From contig OX104125.1 in assembly GCA_944474755.1 (NCBI GenBank), positions 50,145,346 through 50,209,345 of the forward strand: a stretch of DNA of 64,000 nt, read 5' to 3'. Below are positions 1 to 11,769 of the stretch, piece by piece (positions within the stretch are counted from its first letter, which is position 1; every line of letters starts with the position of its first letter). Below the pieces are notes generated by a model. That model saw nothing but the letters and a program-made list of their open reading frames with translations. It was not told the origin of the DNA and made no database searches. Source of the DNA: Limnoperna fortunei. Its lineage: Eukaryota; Mollusca; Bivalvia; Mytilida; Modiolidae. The translations under genes were made by a program, and so were the position numbers.

Positions 1-492
1 ATACTTGTTAGTTATGTAAGTACCTTTGTAACTTAGTTCATGTTTAATAAAAAGATCGAAATTCTGCTTAATTGAACTACGCATGTGTTGTATGCTAATG
101 TCTCAGGAAAAAATCCAATAAACTGTACCCTTTTAATCCGGTGAACACTTCTTTCATCGCAATCAACAAATGATTTACACTTGGATTACAATGAACTGAG
201 TATCTTACTAAAGTTGTCTTGTAAAAATAATGTTTAAACGCTCAGACGACATTTCTTTGCTTTTATAAAAATTATGACCCCCCTGAGCCAGAGGCTTGAT
301 AGCATATACTTGCCAATAAACAATTTCAAATAAACATGAATATTTTAATTACCTGCAGAAGTGTTGATATACATTTATGTAGTTCAGACACATAAAATAT
401 TTTGTTTGGTACTATTACTTGATAGAATAAGTGTTAAGGTTCTGATTTTACTGTGAATTGTTTATATTTAAGTGACTGTTTATATTTTATAG
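1..492. other. Non-coding, AT-rich; probable intron ending at 492
   Basis: I see no coding signal here. The stretch ends in a pyrimidine-rich tract followed by TAG at 490-492, which is a plausible 3' splice acceptor for the open stretch that starts at 493. It would then be intron of a plus-strand gene that begins outside the window. Confidence 0.3.
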
Positions 493-873
493 GTGCAGTG
501 GTTAATCACGATGGTGGACAGCAGTGGATATTTACAACCATTAAAAGACATGGCAGAAACTACAATGGATACCTTTCTGTATGCTGGGTGCCATAGACCC
601 GAGATAAGATGTGCCACCATAGGTGAAATGAGAGCCCTTCAAGTGTATTACAACCAAGAATCAATTAACTCCCAGATAACAGTTTACCACCATGCAAAAA
701 CAAAGAAAGGTACCTACCGGGATACGTCACTGGAAAATGATGAACAGAAAGAAAAAGGCTCCGTGATACTCTACATGAATTGTGTTGGAACCATTTCCTT
801 TTTTTTCACGCACAACACCAATCAGTTGGCATGGATAAACTGGATGGGCTACTTACAGCCAGACATGGTCTAA
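493..873 (+). CDS. Possible terminal coding exon of an unrecognised gene
   Basis: A 127-codon open stretch begins directly after an acceptor-like TATTTTATAG and ends with TAA at 871-873. I do not recognise the product. It is hydrophilic, has no signal peptide or membrane segment, and contains two similar GYLQP motifs near its ends. A second frame is open for about 34 codons from the same acceptor (it contains the segment NGYLSVCWVP and then a stop). The true frame therefore depends on the phase of the upstream exon, which is outside the window. An AATAAA at 1024-1029 could end the transcript. If the short frame is correct, most of this stretch is 3' UTR. No function is assigned. Confidence 0.28.
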   Translation: MQWLITMVDSSGYLQPLKDMAETTMDTFLYAGCHRPEIRCATIGEMRALQVYYNQESINSQITVYHHAKTKKGTYRDTSLENDEQKEKGSVILYMNCVGTISFFFTHNTNQLAWINWMGYLQPDMV

Positions 874-1023
874 AAGTGTTATTTTGTAGAGGTCTGCCAA
901 ATCCAGTTATCGGTACAAACCAGATGTCACCACCTCTTGTGCATGTGAAAGACGAAGGAAAAATTTGGATTCCTAAATTACAAACAATGTGAACATTTTT
1001 CATCTGTGTAACTAATGTGCCTT

Positions 1024-1029
1024 AATAAA
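1024..1029 (+). promoter_or_regulatory. Poly(A) signal AATAAA
   Basis: A canonical AATAAA lies about 150 bp after the open stretch that begins at 493, with T- and GT-rich sequence following. It is compatible with the 3' end of a plus-strand transcript. AATAAA is common by chance in DNA this AT-rich. Confidence 0.3.
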
Positions 1030-1045
1030 TATATTGTAATTTGTA

Positions 1046-2600
1046 ATATTATTAAGTAATAAAATTTAAAAGCCTATCATGAAAGACCTGAAATGTACAA
1101 TAAAGATTTGACCCCCCCCCCCATGATAATTTAATGTCCGTTTCTGATATTGCTTATTATTTCATGCACTTTCTTCCTCTTATGCTGTATGTTTACATGC
1201 TATTTTTTGTATGTGTAAATAACTACGCGGGTAGGTTAAGGCAAGTTCATTAATTTATTTGACGATCGCATTGCAATCTACCGACAACAGACATTCCCAT
1301 GGTTACAGCGTTTTGATTGGTCAATTGGTTTAATGTAGGGAGAAAATGACAACTCTCAATAAAAGTTTCCTAGGTATTCAAATTATACATTGTTTTTTAT
1401 TCTTTAGAGTCAGGTAAATAAAAAATCTTAAATGTTTTGTATTTAGTCGAATTCGTCGACTTGTGGAGCATTCTGTATGACATAAACTACATGAACTAAT
1501 GCAGCTTCCGGTAACGTCAACGTGAAACAAATTCTTGCATCGCCATTTAACGTGCTAGTGAGGACCAGCTACATTTTAAATTACCTTAAGCCATACGAGG
1601 CTGCACCAAAGACACGAACACTAAGGTATGTACAAGAAAATAGTAACTGTGTGTTGCCGTTACAATAATTGTACACAAATTCTTTAAAGAGATGTCGATT
1701 TAACCTTCTCGGGGAATGAGTGATGACAGTTACCAGTGTATTATTAAACCTGTCTTGACTACTACCTATTTCAACCAGAACTTTTTATCAAAACGTTACA
1801 AGTCCGTATTGGAACTATCTGTATGCGAGAATTATGAAATAGCTGTTGAACAATGGCTATAGGCTTGCTTGCAATTCTTATATCCCCCCCCCCCAAAAAA
1901 AAAAAAAAAAAAAAAAAAAAAACCCATTACACAATATACTCAAACCATGTAACTTTAAACTAAAACTTAATTTTGCACAATTCCATATAAGTACATTGTC
2001 TTTAAAATTTTCATGCTAAAACATTAAACAGAAATTCTAGTTTATACATGTTGCTCAAACAGTAATGTCACATACATTTGTTGAAACATGCAGGTCAATT
2101 CATCAGTTACAAACTCAGGTTTAGAAAGAGAGAATGAAAGATTTGATAGATAGTTTAAGAGGTGAAAGTTCATTAAAGATATATGTATGCTGACTCCAAA
2201 ACATTAGATTATGATTCTTTTTTTTTTAAATGCTTTTAATGTCTTACATATTTCATCTATATTACTCATTTACACCCACATAATTTTAAATGGTCAAGAT
2301 TTGACCCTTTGGGTTTTTTATTATAAAAAAATTGTCAGTATTTAACAATATATTAATACTCTTTATATTTATTCATAAATGTACAGATGGGTCCATAATA
2401 TAATATTATAAAACTAAATTCCTCTTTTATTTAGTTTTAACATTAACTTTTTATCCATTTTAATACCTAGATTCCCAAATTTAAAAATTTATGATAATAA
2501 TAATAAATTGGATATTATAATTATACATTTATAACATTATATTTAAAGTTGGTTGTTTGTTTATTGTAGGGTTAAGCAATTAAGAAGAGAGAAATGCATT
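1046..2600. other. No gene seen; homopolymers
   Basis: There is no coding evidence. Low-complexity tracts include a C run at about 1111 and C-then-A runs at about 1886-1922. A stretch at about 1440-1625 is less AT-rich and ends AAG|GTATGT, which could be a non-coding first exon with a donor. Nothing else supports that reading. Confidence 0.3.
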
Positions 2601-2621
2601 CCAGTCTATTTCATCATTTTC

Positions 2622-3095
2622 TGGCAGTGTCATGGATTTAAAATTTGTGCTGTTTACTTATACAGAAAATCTTAATGAAGTTATGAACACTGATTGGCAA
2701 TTAATGTGGATAATTAGAAGTCATATGGTCTGTTTTATAGTGCACTTTGCTACAAAAGACACAGCTTCATGTATTTTAAATCTGATGGAAAGAAGAGATA
2801 CATAACACAGAACTAAATTGACAAAATTTCAAGTAATTCTGGAACAATATTTTCTCCAAGTGTCATGGATTTTAAATTTGTGCTGAAAATGATAAATACA
2901 GTTTACATACACTTAAACATAAAATCTTAGTGAGCATATGTTGCTTGGCATATATTATGGAAAATTAGAAGTCATGTGACCTATTTCATAATGGACTTTG
3001 CCAAAAAAGATGCAGCTGATATTCCAAGATGTATTTAAGATTTAATCGAACAAATTGTAACATGCAGCATATAAGTATTTAGAACTAAATTTACT
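2622..3095 (+). repeat. Two diverged tandem copies of a ~235-bp unit
   Basis: The segment starting GTGTCATGGATTTAAAATTT at about 2625 recurs at about 2861. Both copies then pass through recognisable landmarks in the same order: AAAATCTTA, ATTAGAAGTCAT, a GACTTTGC/CACTTTGC block, and AGAACTAAATT. The copies differ by substitutions and small indels, so the duplication is old. I see no coding content. Confidence 0.6.
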
Positions 3096-6000
3096 TATTA
3101 ATTACAAAATCCAACATTTATATTGAGTGTGATCTTTAATAATTAAACGAAATGTGAATATATGTATTTTTATTTTATTATTATTCTTCAAATAATTCCT
3201 TTGCCAGGAGACAAAACTCATACAATCCATGTCAAATTTAGAATGTAATTGCTAATTTAAATGTGTTAGTTCATACACACATGAGAATTTGCAGTAATGT
3301 CTGAGACCAGGAAGGAAATTTTTAATAAATTTTATTGCTTGGATAAGAATAGTCCATGGGCTGAAACCATTTATAGATTTATATGTCTGTTGATACTATG
3401 ACTACACTTAACTGTATTTTCAAGAAGATCTATAAAAAGCAGTCAAATGCGATACATTGCATTAACCACATAGCATTATACCCCCTTTTTTTTCATGTTT
3501 AGATTGTGAACAGATACAAAATTGACAAATATTACTTAAATGACCAAAATCTCAATGCAAATATCAAATTAAAATTCAGCCGTTGATGAAGATTATTTAC
3601 ATTTATAACAATTATGGATAAACACTGCCCATGGCTGCAGACAGGACCTCACATGTTGCTTTAACCAACAGAAATGCAATTGCAGTTTACTGGAACTTCC
3701 TGTTTTGTTTGCATTCAGTTAGTTTGTTCTGATATTTTCTTTTTGCATAAAAAAATCAAATAGGAATTTGTTGAGGTGGTTTTTACTTGGATCAGGTTTT
3801 ATTTATCTAGGAGTAACCTATTGTAACATTGTTTGTCAAATTAAGATAGAATGCATGGGGAAATTGTGAACATGAGAACTTTTTTTTTGTTCTTGACCAA
3901 GAACAAAATATTTGTTAAGCACACAGCTTGAGGAGGACATAACTTGTGTGGTGGTAAGCATAATTTGCTTTATGAGTCTAGATTTTTGGTCTTTTATAAA
4001 AGAAAAGAAAAAATATGCAACAAATTACAGTCTCAATACAGCCATGATCTAGATAATTGATACTTCATATTCAAGACATTTAAATCTTATATACTGCACC
4101 AAAAAGGTACAATTATTAACATTAAGAGCTATAATTTATTATGTTGCTTCTCTAATAAGAAGGTACAATTCAGGGTAAAACAAGGCACCAACACAGCATG
4201 GCTCAGTATTCAGTAATTTACTACTAGATACTAAACTAGTGTATTAATTAGAGCTTACCAGTATTAATAAGACCATGTACTGTTACATGGTATGGGAAAT
4301 GTTATTGTGAAGCAGCAAAAATTGCCTGCCCTTAAACCCACCCACTGTCTCGTGGATACAAATAAAGTTTAAATTGCAAGACATTTATCGAAATATCAAC
4401 CATAGCGTCATAGCATAGGTATTCCTTACGGTTCTTGATAATCCATAATAAATTGCATCTGTATGCCAAGGGTTATTGTTCAGTATAAGTATTAATGACG
4501 TAAATTTTACAATGTAAATGGTTTTTTTATTAATAAGAACAAGAAATATGGTAATATGTCTGCGCTTTCGTAATCATTCAAAACTTGACAACGATAACGT
4601 CGTTGCCGTTTTTAGGCCGTTCCGGAACTGGTGTAGTCACTCCAGCGTTTTAATACGCAAATTTCAATCGCCAAATAAGGAAAGAAATTTAAAATCGGTT
4701 ATAAATTGCACTAGCGCATATTGAAGATGAGGTCAGATCTAAATAAAATTTTACAGGTAGGCAGATGGTGTTGACTGTTTATTCAATCTCGCTGCACTAG
4801 ATTGTCTGATGCATATTTTTCAAATGATCGAACACGCTATCCTTAAGGTAAAAGGGGGGTATTGTATACACTTGGAAAGTGGTCCCGAATAAAAGAACTA
4901 TGGATATATCATAGTAATAGCAGATGGTTACGCTTTGGTATTTTAATTCTGAACACAGAAATACCAGGTTTTAAACAAATTGAATAGATCTACTTGGTGC
5001 ACCGGACGCACTTTGGGTCCCACAACTTGTTCCATTCACAAGTCACGTGACAGTAAGGTGAAAATGACGACAAATCTTATTTCACAATAGGTTGTTTGGG
5101 CGACACCATTACATGTTAAAAATATATTAATACTTTTAAAACGTTGTGGTTTTGTATGTGTAGTACGGTTTTTATGTTGATACCCTGTTATATATCATTT
5201 TACATCCATATAACTCCGTGGTTGCCTTAACACAGCCGCGTATGCATATGCATGTCTGATTTATTTGACTGTGGTAAGTAGGTTGCATATATTGTTGCCC
5301 GGCGGATTTGAGTCATGTTATATAGATATTGAATTATGTCACTGCTTTTTCGTTAGGACATGATGATCCAGCCTGCTGTTGAAGAATTAATTTTATATGA
5401 TGATCGGCAATACAAAAACTACCAGTTCCATCGGCACATCGTAACTAGCTAGTTATGGACCATATAATATTTGTCTTATAATTCATGACAATGAAGGTCA
5501 TACATAAATAGTATATGAAAGAAGCTTAATAATATATACTATGTGCATTATTTTCAGCTATCATATCAATATTTTTCAATTACAACACGTACTGTATCGG
5601 TGATTAATGTCCAGCAAGCAATAATTAGCGATACTCGTAAGAGATATGTGATGTAATTGTATATTAGTTTGTTAATTGCTTAATTATTATGTGACACCTG
5701 AAAGGTCAAAACGAAAGACTAGAGGTAAAGTTACAATACCTTGTCTAAATCAGTTAAAAAGTAATAGAAATATGAAGCAAAATCAATTTCTTTATTATAG
5801 AACGTCAAAAAATATACGGAATTATATTTAATTCACGCTTTAATTATGTTATGTAAATCAATTTAAAAACGTATAGAATGGGATTAAACATATCTAGAAT
5901 CTTATTTGAAACCCTTTAAACAAACACGTTAAAGGCTAAATAAAAATTTAGAAAAATTATTTAAAATAAAACATTTAAAAAATTTAAAACGTCGGTAACA

Positions 6001-6790
6001 TTAGAATAAATGTCATTAACAGTTTATAGTTTTATATCATTACAAAGTTAATTATTTAAAAAAATTGAATTGCAAAAATATGCCGATCTTTTTTTTGTTC
6101 TATTTTATTGTATGAAATTTAAGGTCTTGACAATGTTTATGAACGCGAATGTTAGTGAATGAAAATTCAAAATCTTGTGATACCCTTTTGATGGCTACCG
6201 TGGTGGTTCACCTCTTTTGTCTTGCAATTGCGATGGCAGGTGCACCACAGAAATCCGTATCGTGTATTGAAAATAGACGTGTATTCGGTTATATCTGGTA
6301 ACGGATGAGTAACTGGCACATAAAAAAAACTCGTACGAATTTGTTCTCCGACATACCGATACGACAAATCTATTTTAATTCGACTGTATTTTTTTATTTT
6401 TTTTTCCATAATCCGTATACATTTTTTTAACTGATATTTCTACATCCGTGGATATATTTTTCTACATTTATTCTTAATTCGTATAAAATTATTGGTATTA
6501 CTTGGCTTAATCATAAAAGTAAAAATTATGTAAAGCAAAAAACGCGCTCTTTATTAAGCCGTATTATGAATATTCGAAAATTTTTACCAGAATTGTTTAA
6601 TTATTTTATATAGCATTGGGTGTTGATATTATCAATAAAACACCGTTTAACACCTGATGTGTACTCATAAACCATGTTCAGACAAAATGACCTGAAACAC
6701 ATGTGGATTAATTATCTTCAATTAGTATACAAACACACTATGCACATCGTTTGTCTAACTATATGTCACAAAAAGCATGTTCTCATCACA
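3096..6790. other. Intergenic, nothing recognised
   Basis: This is very AT-rich sequence with frequent stops in all frames. The short open frames at 4518-4724 (+) and 6167-6409 (-) have low-complexity or random-looking composition and no motif. If the HEPN-Ig gene extends further 3', some undetected terminal exon could lie here. Confidence 0.4.
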
Positions 6791-6796
6791 AAATTA

Positions 6797-7697
6797 AACT
6801 AGACAAAGTCGATCTAGCGATCGCTGATACCCCCGCTTTTGTGAAAATTTCTAACGTTTTTCGTGGACTGCATACCTTGAAATTTGATGGATTTCCCCCA
6901 AAATCAAACAATAACAATATCCCAAAGTTTCATTCAAATCAGATGCAAACTTTTTGTGTTATTGTCCGGAAATAACTTTTATGTTAAAATTCACTAACGT
7001 TTTTCATGGAATGTGACCTTGAAATTTGACGGATTTCCCCCAAAATCGATAGGCTTCTTACCAACCTGATATATGACAATATCCCAAAGTTTCATTCAAA
7101 TCGAATGTAAACTTTTTGAGTTATTGTCCGGAAACAACTTTTTTGTTAAAATTTCTAACGTTTATCGTGGACTGTGACCTTGAAATTTGACGGATTTCCC
7201 CCAAAATCAATAGGCTTCTTACCAACCTGATATATGACAATATCCCAAAGTTTCATTCAAATCGGATGCAAACTTTTTGAGTTATTGTCCGGAAACAACT
7301 TTTATGTTAAAATTTTTAACGTTTTTCGTGGACTGTGACCTTGAAATTTGACGGATTTCCCCCAAAATCGATAGGCTTCTTACCAACCTGATATATGACA
7401 ATATCCCAAAGTTTCATTCAAGTCGGATGTAAACTTTTTGAGTTATTGTCCGGAAACAACTTTTTTGTTAAAATTTCTAACGTTTTTCGTGGACTGTGAC
7501 CTTGAAATTTGACGGATTTCCCCCAAAATCGATAGGCTTCTTACCAACCTGATATATAACAATATACCAAAGTTTCATTCAAATCGGATGTAAACTTTTT
7601 GAATTATCATCCGGAAACCAAATGTGGACGGACGAACGGACGGACGGACGGACATGAGGACCACTATATACCCCCGACTCTGTCGAGCGGGGGTATA
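6797..7697 (+). mobile_element. Tandem-repeat element with GC-rich inverted ends (family V)
   Basis: The core is a tandem repeat. The landmark GGATTTCCCCC recurs at 7031, 7192, 7353 and 7514, an exact 161-bp period, with one shorter unit before it. The 5' end carries a short stem (CTAGA/TCTAG around 6800) followed by ATACCCCCGCT near 6826. The 3' end carries a GGAC microsatellite (about 7627-7655) and a hairpin closing with AGCGGGGGTAT, the exact reverse complement of the 5' motif. Each unit has a TGACCTTGA motif. No protein is encoded. A degraded relative lies at 13128-13552. I read it as a non-autonomous element; its class is unknown. Confidence 0.7.
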
Positions 7698-8590
7698 ATA
7701 AACAATGTACATGTGTAATTTAATTTATTACGACAATAAATTTATCATTGTGGTAATTTTGGAAGCTTTTACGTCCCATAATATTTAAACTACAGACTTG
7801 AAATAGTTGCCATAACTAGGGATAACTTTGACATTTAAACGGTTGTGGCAGCTTTCTTTATATCTAGTACCTGTAGTATCGATCAGAAAATCGCGATCAC
7901 TTGAACGCTTTAGAAAGTTACGGTCGACACGGCTAAAATTATTATCTTTCAGTTAAAAATAAAGTTCGTGTCTAATTTTGAAACTATTGGTTAAAATAAC
8001 GAAAAATGGTTAAAAATAGAGTTTTTAGCCGTTTTACTCTAATTTTTACCAAAAGTCTGGCATTTTAGCCGTTTAGGTTTACCAGTGTGCATAAATTACT
8101 GGATTCTTACTATGGAATGGTTATTACGGTATGCAAATTAACACCATTTTACTAAAATTGAGTAAATTAATAAAAATATATTAAAAATATTAAAAAGTAG
8201 AAATTGGCTTTTGTCTGATAAAAAGTGCTTTCAAAAGCAAAAATAATATACCTAGTGCATATCACACATCAATTAAATTACATAATTTTGATTAACAGAA
8301 AGTTCAACCACAGTGAAGCTTGATGAAGGTTAAAAAATAATGCGTTCTTACACAATAAATCTTGGGAAAAGAAGAGGTGATCTTTTATAAGTGGTAAAAA
8401 AATTTTTTTTTACCTTTTCACGAATTAAGTGCAGCAGAAACGAGCTAAAAAATATTAACAAACTTCTATCACAAGTGAAAGATCACACAAATGATAACAG
8501 CACATGAAAGTACCTATTTCTTCTGTAGTCAAACAAATTTCATATTGCGATATCCAATAGAATATCCACTGTTTAATATCCGAAAACTAA
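7698..8590. other. Non-coding; one weak terminal-exon candidate
   Basis: There is no strong coding signal. On the minus strand, 8414-8444 is preceded by ATTTTTTAG and followed by GTAAAA. Spliced in phase to the last Ig exon it would add six codons and then a stop. It could be the gene's 3' end, but the evidence is only splice-like dinucleotides. Confidence 0.3.
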
Positions 8591-8594
8591 TCAG

Positions 8595-8642
8595 AATGCC
8601 TGAAACATAAATGTACTGTAACAACATTCTGTTTCAGGCATT
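8595..8642. repeat. 13-bp perfect inverted repeat
   Basis: AATGCCTGAAACA at 8595-8607 is matched by its exact reverse complement at 8630-8642 with a 22-nt loop. It lies just 3' of the last recognised Ig exon on the minus strand, so a transcript reading through would form this hairpin. Function is unknown; it may be a small MITE relic. Confidence 0.6.
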
Positions 8643-8707
8643 TTAATTGGATGACACAACTAGTACAGATGAAAACACAAGAGCAACCTGAAATCTTAAT
8701 GTCTTAC

Positions 8708-8962
8708 CTTGTACAATGAGCTGAGAATGTCGAACACAGTTTTTTATCTTCACAGAGTATTCTCCCATATCAGCAAGTCTTGTATTGATTACAACAAGTC
8801 TGTGAAGTCTTTCATGTGTCTCTATTTTATATTTGTCCAATGTGCTCACTTTAGACCCATCTTTGAACCACAGGGCTGTTTGATCATCAAGTACTTCACA
8901 TTCAAACTGAACAGTTTCCCCCTCCATACATGTCATAGTACCCAATGGTTTAGTAAAATATT
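8708..8962 (-). CDS. Ig-like domain exon 3 of the HEPN-Ig gene
   Basis: This 255-nt exon (85 codons' worth) has acceptor TCCCTAG and donor CAAG|GTAAG and is phase 1-1. It encodes one intracellular-type Ig (I-set-like) domain. After YFTKPLG comes the strand-B cysteine (QFECEVLDD), the core tryptophan (ALWFKDG) and the strand-F tyrosine motif (MGEYSVKI). A KNC follows, so the second cysteine is displaced from its usual place, as in many titin/obscurin Ig domains that lack the disulfide. The frame stays open about 25 codons into the intron with a hydrophobic stretch, but the strong donor argues against that tail being used. Ig domains here probably mediate protein binding. Confidence 0.82.
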
Positions 8963-9006
8963 CTAGGGACAAATAAGAGCTATGAATGTACAAGGGTAAT
9001 ATTATT

Positions 9007-9162
9007 TAAGAATTGAATGCATTCTTTTGAAGTTTCATTGACGAATGAAAACATTGACCAAAGCACATTCTCAATATAGCATGATAGCGATTCATGATGA
9101 AAATTTGTCTCGGTCAATGCTTTCATACGTATGAAACTTCAAAGGAATGCATTCAATTCTTA
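9007..9162. mobile_element. Foldback element in the Ig2-Ig3 intron
   Basis: Inverted arms of about 53 bp (9007-9059 and 9112-9162) share the blocks AAGAATTGAATGCATTC and GAAGTTTCAT with several mismatches, around a 52-bp loop. No target duplication is obvious. This is typical of a small MITE. In the pre-mRNA it would form a long hairpin next to the Ig3 acceptor. Confidence 0.65.
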
Positions 9163-9817
9163 TAGTTACATTTTATTTCATTAACAAAATGCCAGGGTCT
9201 TGATTTAAAACGTGCACAATTGTATTTTTGTTGATTTAAGGAACTCGGTGTTGTTTGTTTTACTGTTGACATCAAGGTAGCACCTGCTCTTCATGGCTAC
9301 AGGTTTCATTGAGAAATGCAACATATGATTCTAAGTTATCTGTAACAGTTTGAACCAATAGAAATCCAGGATATCGATTAAATACATACGCAATGTAAAT
9401 ATTTGTGCAATATCATTTATATCAACAGTGTTTTATATTAAATTAGCAGCAATCCCCTCTCACACCCCAGAATGTAAAAGTGTGAAGCCTTTGATTGGCT
9501 GGTGCAGTATTGGAATTATTTTTAATTTGAAAGCTTATCCATAGTTGTTTAAAAATGAATAATAATTAAATGCATGTTTTACAAAGTGTTGGAGAAATAT
9601 TTCTTTTTATTTATGTAGGTCCATACAAATTTGTTCATTTTCCATTTAATGCAGAATTAGAAAGCTTCCATTAATGACCATATACTAAAGTGACAGGAAA
9701 TGCTACCCATTTTATCTTGAGTGTTCCCTCTTGAAGATGTGTTCACTTTTTGAACAGCATGGTTCCTACTGGCAAATAATTGTGCTTTTGTAACTTACAT
9801 GTTTACATTCAACAAAC

Positions 9818-10078
9818 CTTTGACTTGGAGAGATGTTGACCTCATTCTGTCACATATTTTGACACAGTAGTCTCCAGCATCATTCAGATTTATATGTTGT
9901 ATGCTCAGCTTATGGTTTTTCCCTTCATCTGTTATCGTATATCTGTCATCATGTTGAACACCAACACCATCCTTCTCCCAGTGAGCTGAAACGTTGTCAT
10001 CTAAGACAGCACATGACAGTTCAACAGTGTCTCCCTCGATGTACTCATAGGTGCTTTTCATATTCTTTGTAAAATATT
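9818..10078 (-). CDS. Ig-like domain exon 2 of the HEPN-Ig gene
   Basis: This 261-nt exon has acceptor TTCTACTAG and donor AAAG|GTTTGT and is phase 1-1. It starts with a split codon that completes as E, giving EYFTKNM. The Ig landmarks are complete: strand-B cysteine in ELSCAVLDD, core tryptophan in AHWEKDG, and strand-F GDYCVKI with tyrosine and an adjacent cysteine. It has the same length and phase as the Ig1 exon and shares the YFTK start with Ig3, so these domains arose by exon duplication. The minus-strand frame runs a few codons into the intron before stopping. Confidence 0.85.
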
Positions 10079-10299
10079 CTAGTAGAAATGCATGAAAACA
10101 AAAGTGAAATTAGTACTGAGATTTTGACAATAAAAGTATACAAAAATAAATACTATTACGTTTTGTAGATTTTGAATAAGAGCAGGTTCATTGTAGCTGC
10201 TACAAAAGGCTAAATTGTTTGTCCCTACCAAATAATTTATACTTTTCCAATGGCAGTCAAAATTTTATTCCCATTACTTTATTGTATGTGAACATGTTC

Positions 10300-10375
10300 T
10301 TGTCCTGGATATAGCTGAAATGCTGCTTGCTGGATGTAAAGCAAACATTCATTCATTCAATCAAACAAAATAAAT
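10300..10375 (+). repeat. SINE-like 3' tail fragment
   Basis: The string TGCTGCTTGCTGGATGTAAAGC followed by ATTC/AATC-type repeats resembles the ends at about 57440-57475 and 58125-58165 (CTGGACGTTAAACA, CTGGGCGTTAAGCA). The shared 3' tail with a tetranucleotide run suggests truncated copies of one retroposon family, different from the 262-bp SINE. The head is missing here. Confidence 0.4.
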
Positions 10376-10387
10376 ACGAAAATCAAA

Positions 10388-10676
10388 GAATGTGTCCACG
10401 GGACACAGATGCCCCAGCTAAATGAGGTCCCAAACAGGAAGTAGTTATCTGACAGGTCTGAAAGTTGCTTAGGACGTACAACCTGTGATACTGAACCACT
10501 CTGCCAAATTTCAAATTGTTCTCATGTACCATTTCTGAGAAAAACTTGACGGAAATTCGTACATATGGACGGACGTATTTACATACAAATGAAGTCCCAA
10601 TTAACAGGAAGTAGTTGTCCGACAGGTCTGAAAGTCGCTTAGGACGTACAACTTGTGATACTGAACCCATACATGT
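10388..10676 (+). mobile_element. Family U repeat fragment (duplicated unit)
   Basis: It begins GAATGTGTCCACGGGACAC, then has two copies of a unit with AACAGGAAGTAGTT, CGACAGGTCTGAAAGT and TTAGGACGTACAAC. The same sequence at 27696-28123 is complete and ends in a GC-rich hairpin; here the 3' end is missing. Another piece lies at about 11525-11620. It lies in the intron between Ig1 and Ig2. Confidence 0.6.
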
Positions 10677-10934
10677 GATATCTCACGGCGTGAGACAAAA
10701 ACTCACGCAATTCTGAAGGTCCCCACGCTCTCACGGCGTGAGACAACGATCTCACGGAAAACAAATAATGTAAAGTAAAAGAAAATTGATATTATTTCAG
10801 CACGAAGCATCTTGCTATTTCGTAAGCCGCCATCTTTGTTTACAATAGATTTTTCATTGAGCGGTAGATAAATCCCGAGATTATCGAAATTACACCTATT
10901 GATTATTTTGGGTGTTACTAAATTAAGGAATATG

Positions 10935-11032
10935 GTTTGTTTGTTTGTTTGAATGGTGTTTTAACGCCACTTTCAGCAATTTTTCAGCTATTTCATGGCG
11001 TCCAGTTTTTATTGGGGGAGGAAGCCGGAGTA
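10935..11032 (-). mobile_element. SINE, truncated 3' part
   Basis: The sequence from GTTTGTTTGTTTG through GGCGTCCAGTTTTTATTGGG to GAAGCCGGAGTAC matches the 3' half of the 262-bp SINE in reverse orientation. The tRNA-like head is lost. AT-dinucleotide repeats follow at 11048-11096. Confidence 0.75.
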
Positions 11033-11524
11033 CAAATACAAGTTAATTAATTAATATAATATATATATATAATAATTATAATAATTATAATAATATTTGT
11101 TCATTAATAAATTAAGAATTAGTTCAAAGAAAATAATATTTTTAAAGTTTATTTTGTACAACAATTTCTACTATTAACTAATGATAGATTTGTAAGGTCA
11201 CCTAAATGGGAACATTCATGTACATAATGCTGGCTATAATTTTTATATAACAAATAGTACAAAATTCTAGATTTACAACTTTCAAAGAGCTAAAACTTGC
11301 TGAAATACTTCAACTTTTATTCATTTCATGAGTATCAGGTACAATCCAAGAGGGGACAAATATATCCAATACAGGCTCCACCAAGAAACATGGTTAAACA
11401 ATTAAATGAAACAACAAAACAACAAACAAAATCAAAGAATGAAAACGCTAATAATAACGCAAAATCAGGGTCGACTAAAAATCTCACACAAAATCATCAA
11501 ATCTCACACAAAATTTAGTCCAGT

Positions 11525-11620
11525 CTTACACATTGGGCTGAGAGAAATATCACATGTATGTCTGAACCACCCTGCCAAATTTTAAATTGTTCTCCTGTAC
11601 AGTTTCTGATAAAAGCTTGA
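11525..11620 (+). repeat. Family U fragment
   Basis: Contains TGAACCACCCTGCCAAATTT, TGTTCTC and TTTCTGATAAAAGCTTGACG, which align with the middle of the family U element at 27696-28123. The rest is lost. Confidence 0.5.
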
Positions 11621-11769
11621 CGAAAAACCCAGAGTACCCTTAGAAAACCCCGGAGTTCAGTAATTAAACTGACATTTTTTGTCCATTAAGTAAGATTCAA
11701 AACTGTGACTTCTTTCGATTCAATTCAGCATAAAAATTGTTTTCAGGATTGCCTATATTAGTACATGTA

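Noticed and set aside
8643..8707. Hydrophobic tail FQVALVFSSVLVV after Ig3 as a membrane anchor
   Set aside because: It lies beyond a strong donor (CAAG|GTAAG), is only about 16 residues, and the following sequence is an inverted repeat. It is read as intron.
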